DNA from: Phoebastria nigripes
Taxonomy: Eukaryota > Chordata > Aves > Procellariiformes > Diomedeidae
DNA: 64,000 bases
Assembly (NCBI GenBank): GCA_035582835.1
Contig: JAYKAV010003358.1
Coordinates: 153,065 to 217,064, forward strand
Reading direction: 5' to 3'
In this document: in pieces, positions 60,475-64,000 of the stretch
Position numbering within the stretch: position 1 is the stretch's first letter
Layout of the letters: each line of letters begins with the position of its first letter
Made by a program: the position numbers and the translations under genes
The notes under the pieces: generated by a model
Seen by the model: only the letters and a program-made list of their open reading frames with translations
What the model was told of the DNA's origin: nothing
The model's database searches: none

Positions 60475-63400
60475 GTAAGAGATGTAATTGGTCCAACTGT
60501 TTCCAAAGATGGGGAGAGAGGGGCTGCCTCATTAAAAGCAGAGATTGTGTTTCATCTAGATGGTTCTTACTGTTTTTATTTCTTGCTGTACATCTTGCCT
60601 TGCTTTCCAGGTTAATGGATGAGGCAGAACTCCCATTCTGCTTCCACAGTCAGGCTGAGAGCAAATAAAATGATAATAGGAACTATAATAATAACTGATT
60701 GTTAGCTCCTCACTGGTTCATGTGTTCAGATGCTGCCCCATCCCTGATCAGAAGCTGACTTTCTGGTTCAGACTCCATTGCCATGAGGGTATCGGTGTTT
60801 TATGCTGAGCTAGGTCAAGCTTGAGGGACAAGTAGCTGGCTGAAATAATGTGTATTCTCTGTATACTCTATACATAGAGTTTACAGAAAGAATTAAAAAA
60901 ATCTTGCAAAATGCAGTTTCAACTGGAAATGAAAAAGCCCCTGGCCCTTATTTTGGGAAGGGACTGAGGTGGTGAAGCACTTAATGTTCTTCTCTCCCGG
61001 TCAGTACTTGCTCCTATGCTATGTGCTAGGAGAGTTTGAGTCTGATGGCCTTTTATCGATAAGGAAGGATGCTCTAGGAGATCCTACTTCATGTGGTAGG
61101 TCTTGAAATTGATTGGAACCTGGAGCTGTAATGCAACTTTGGTCATCTAGTGGAGAAAGGGCAGGTGCTGTCTGCTTTAGTCTGTGTTCTAAAAGCTCTA
61201 AGACTCAAATCTTTGGGTTCTGGATATTTGCGTTGTTTGTAACTAAATGTAAATCTGTGCTGAATGTCCAGATATAATGTCATTCATGCATGAATGTTCA
61301 TTCTTGGTAAGGTATTTTTTAGAGCTTCCATTTCTTCTCTGTTTGTTCTTCTACACCATGTGATGTTCCAGTACATAGTGTGATGTTGAGAAGTGTGAGG
61401 GGCATGCTAGTACTGAACAATATGTGCTGCTGTGAATATGAACATCTCAGATTTTACATGTCTTCCCTAATCAAACCAGGATGCCATCAGCATTCCACAT
61501 TTTGCCTGAGGAAATTTCATCTGGCAGCCTGTTTCTGGATAAAACTCTGGGCTTTACTTGAGAAACAACACGGCATTTCAGAGCTTTCACTATAAAATAA
61601 TTAGCGAGAAATCTGCGTAGGCTGTGGTACACCAGAGCTGTAGAGAAGCTCGGTGTTCATAATGACTATTACTTCTCACAGAGGAGGGCATGAGTGCCTA
61701 CAAATTCTCACATTTCTTCAGGGTGAAATTCATATCATGCATCTCCCACTTAACCTTTCAAACATGGCTTATGTAGTACTGCAGCAGTACATGCTTCCTG
61801 CCAGCCTTCTACCGTGTGGCATGCTCCAGATGAGCAGAGTAGTCTGCCTGTTTAAATGTTCCCTTATTGAATTAAAAAAAAAAAAAACCTCACTTGTTTT
61901 TTATTTTATAACTTGTTAACTCAGTTCTTCACGACTGAAAGCTGAGGGTTTTTCTACAGACGTTTCCGAGAGCAGAGATTACAGTGATACCAAGTGCAAT
62001 TTTACCAGATAATTTAATAAAGCTTTCTCTGTTTTGCTTACTGAAGTGTACTGTAGCTTTCAAGCTGTTTAATGCAGGAGTTTGGAGATGAAGGAAAGGG
62101 TTTGACTGTGCATTCAATTAGTATCTCTTAAGGAATGCTATTTACATGAGATAGTTGACCTTTTTTGCACCTTGAAGAGGTTGTCCTTGTTCTCTTCTCA
62201 TCCAAAAGCATTATTTAAGAGAGATTTTCAGTTGTTTTTTCTTTATATCTTCAAGTCATCACTACAAGCTTTGACACACCTGAAACAAAATCCTCAGTTT
62301 CTCATTACAACAAATTGTGCCCTAAGCAGCAGGAGAGCAAATCCTAGGAAATCTTTTGGGATGCGTTGAATTTCTCCTGTTGAATCAATCTACTGCTTGG
62401 CTGCCCCTGCAGTTCCATTATAGCTATCTATTTAACTTTCCTCAGCTCTGGAAAAAGTATTCATACAGCTCTCCACAGGGAATCACCTGAGAATTTGAGC
62501 AGTCCGTATAAATAGGACATTATTGTTACAACTTTAAAGGCTCTGGGGATTTGGTCAGAAACAATTTTAATTTCAGGTAATGTGTTTATTGTGCATTTTC
62601 CATTTCTTTAGCAGCAGGATTAATTTTCAGTGCTGTGTGACACATTGTATTGTAATGCATGTTTTCATTATGATGGTTGCTGACTTTTTCAGAATCATCC
62701 ACTTCATGTAACTGGCAGAGACAGATGGTTAAACTACATAAAACTGATTTGTCATACTGAATACCAACCTCTATGTTTTAGGTAGTGATGATAACCTATG
62801 AGGAACATTTTTTAGGACCTCTCAAATATTTTTAGAACTTCAAAAATAAAGGGAGAGATGGTGGCTGTCAAGATGAAAGGCTGCCTTCTCCTTTTGTGCT
62901 GAACCATAACTGTCCATTATTTGTTACAACCTACAACATGGACTTTCACTGAATACCCTAAGCCAAATGTACCTACACAGCTTTTCTTGTAAATGTGACA
63001 GTAATAGTCTGTCTGTCCAAGAGCCTTAACAAAGTTAAGACATTTGCCTAAGTGAAAGCTGCCCCACATCATAGACAGCACTCAGCAGCTTGCAAAAATA
63101 AACTTCCTTTCAAAAATCCTCATGAGCCTTAACCACAGAATAACAGAATATCAGCAAGAGGTGTAACATGGGCTTGTCACGTCTCAGCACCTTCACACTC
63201 TGGGCTGACTGCTGCTNGTGAAGGATTGGATTCAGAGATACTGAGTAAGGCAGACTTCCCTTAGGTTGCCTCTGAGGAAGGACCCTAGCATTTAGCCCTT
63301 AAATTGCAGAGAAGGCACGTATGTTCTGGGGATTGGGTTTGGGTTTTTTTTTCCCTTGTCTCAAGTATTCAGTGCTTACACTGCAGACAAAGAGTGGAAG

Positions 63401-64000
63401 TATGTGTCTGTTATAAAACTCTGCTAGATGTCCTCAGCTATTGCGACAAGAGTAATAGGAGGAAAAGAAGTAGCTACCATGGGCCTACTGGATTTAGGAA
63501 GCAGAAGGGACTGGGTAAAGCCATGTCGCCTCTCTAGGCTTCTGTGGCATCAGGTCTGGTGAGATTCTGATACAGAGAGGAAAAACATGTTCATCTGTTT
63601 CTGTTCTGCACTGCTTATCATCTCCTGCTGAACTTAAAGCTAATGTATAAGTCCCACTGATTTTCAGATGGGCTGTTTTAATTAACAACCCTTCATCTCC
63701 AGTGCTGCAGCATTAGGAGTTACTGGAGGGCTCCAACATTAACAAGAGGAAATTCCTTCTTTTCATCCCGTACAGAAGTGTTGTGCAGAAGTGCTGTTCT
63801 GTCTCTTCCCCTGGCAGCTTTGCACATCCTTCCCCCTTCGTCCTCCCTTTGCTGAGTCAGCACCGATACAGGGCTTGTGCTGATGTGGCTGTTCTGCTCC
63901 TGGAGTGGGAGGGAGCTGGGTAGGTGCAAGCATCCCATATTTGTGTTAGATGTGCATCATTTGTCTGCTCTTCTCACTCCACCTATTCTCTATCCCTTCC
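60475..64000 (+). other. SMYD3 intron (5' part), continues beyond the window
   Basis: This is non-coding sequence after the last visible exon. I looked for the next coding segment, which in human continues IFFPGSHPVRG, and did not see it. The content is AT-rich, with an A run at about 61874-61887 and no recognisable mobile element or RNA gene. Short frames at 60390-60668 (overlapping the exon) and 61653-61919 have no recognised domain. Confidence 0.85.

Larger units (their letters stand above)
1..64000 (+). other. SMYD3: SMYD3 gene body, internal part (partial at both ends)
   Basis: The whole window appears to lie inside one transcription unit on the + strand. Five short exons, all with AG acceptors and GT donors, join in frame and read as SMYD3 from about human residue 178 to 359. 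The upstream exons (MYND zinc finger, N-terminal SET) and the terminal exons (about the last 69 residues) were looked for and not seen, so both ends are open. Intron lengths inside the window are 2508, 8779, 24384 and 3473 bp. Human SMYD3 is known as a very large gene, so a gene-poor 64 kb slice is expected. By human numbering these are probably exons 6-10 of 12, which I could not verify. Confidence 0.95.

Noticed and set aside
1..64000. tRNA, rRNA, CRISPR, phage, toxin-antitoxin or other prokaryotic systems
   Set aside because: The sequence is vertebrate intronic DNA. No cloverleaf, no regular repeat-spacer array and no operon-like gene packing was found.

Overview
This window is vertebrate nuclear DNA, almost certainly from a bird. 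A related sauropsid such as a turtle or crocodilian cannot be fully excluded. The evidence is two CR1-family LINE fragments with the typical 8-bp 3' tail repeats (ATTCTATG/ATTCTGTG), AT-rich low-repeat introns, short GT-AG bounded exons, scattered single Ns and one 265-N scaffold gap. There is no prokaryotic gene organisation.

The only host gene I can support is SMYD3 (SET and MYND domain lysine methyltransferase) on the + strand. Five consecutive internal coding exons are visible: 20786-20853, 23362-23464, 32244-32354, 56739-56826 and 60300-60474. They join in frame with consistent phases (0/2, 2/0, 0/0, 0/1, 1/2) and total 545 bp. By colinearity with human SMYD3, recalled rather than aligned by software, they cover about residues 178-359 of 428. 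That is the second half of the SET domain, the zinc-binding post-SET motif and the first part of the C-terminal TPR-like domain. The MYND and N-terminal SET exons lie left of the window, and the exons for the last ~69 residues lie right of it.

Layout: 1-20785 is intron, with a GC-rich island at about 3430-4400 carrying a clear G-quadruplex motif. 20786-23464 holds two close exons. 23465-32243 is an 8.8 kb intron with a purine-rich stretch, a possible homeodomain-type AT-rich element and a nine-copy 13-bp minisatellite close to the next exon. 32355-56738 is a 24.4 kb intron with a 91-bp poly-T tract, several hairpins and two CR1 copies arranged tail to tail (44444-45806 on + and 47436-48600 on -). 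56827-60299 is a 3.5 kb intron, and 60475-64000 is the start of the next intron.

The + strand CR1 keeps an open reverse-transcriptase reading frame of more than 400 codons. The - strand copy is frameshifted and interrupted by the assembly gap. I found no convincing second host gene, tRNA, rRNA, CRISPR array or undescribed multi-gene system. The findings are local structural oddities, ranked accordingly.
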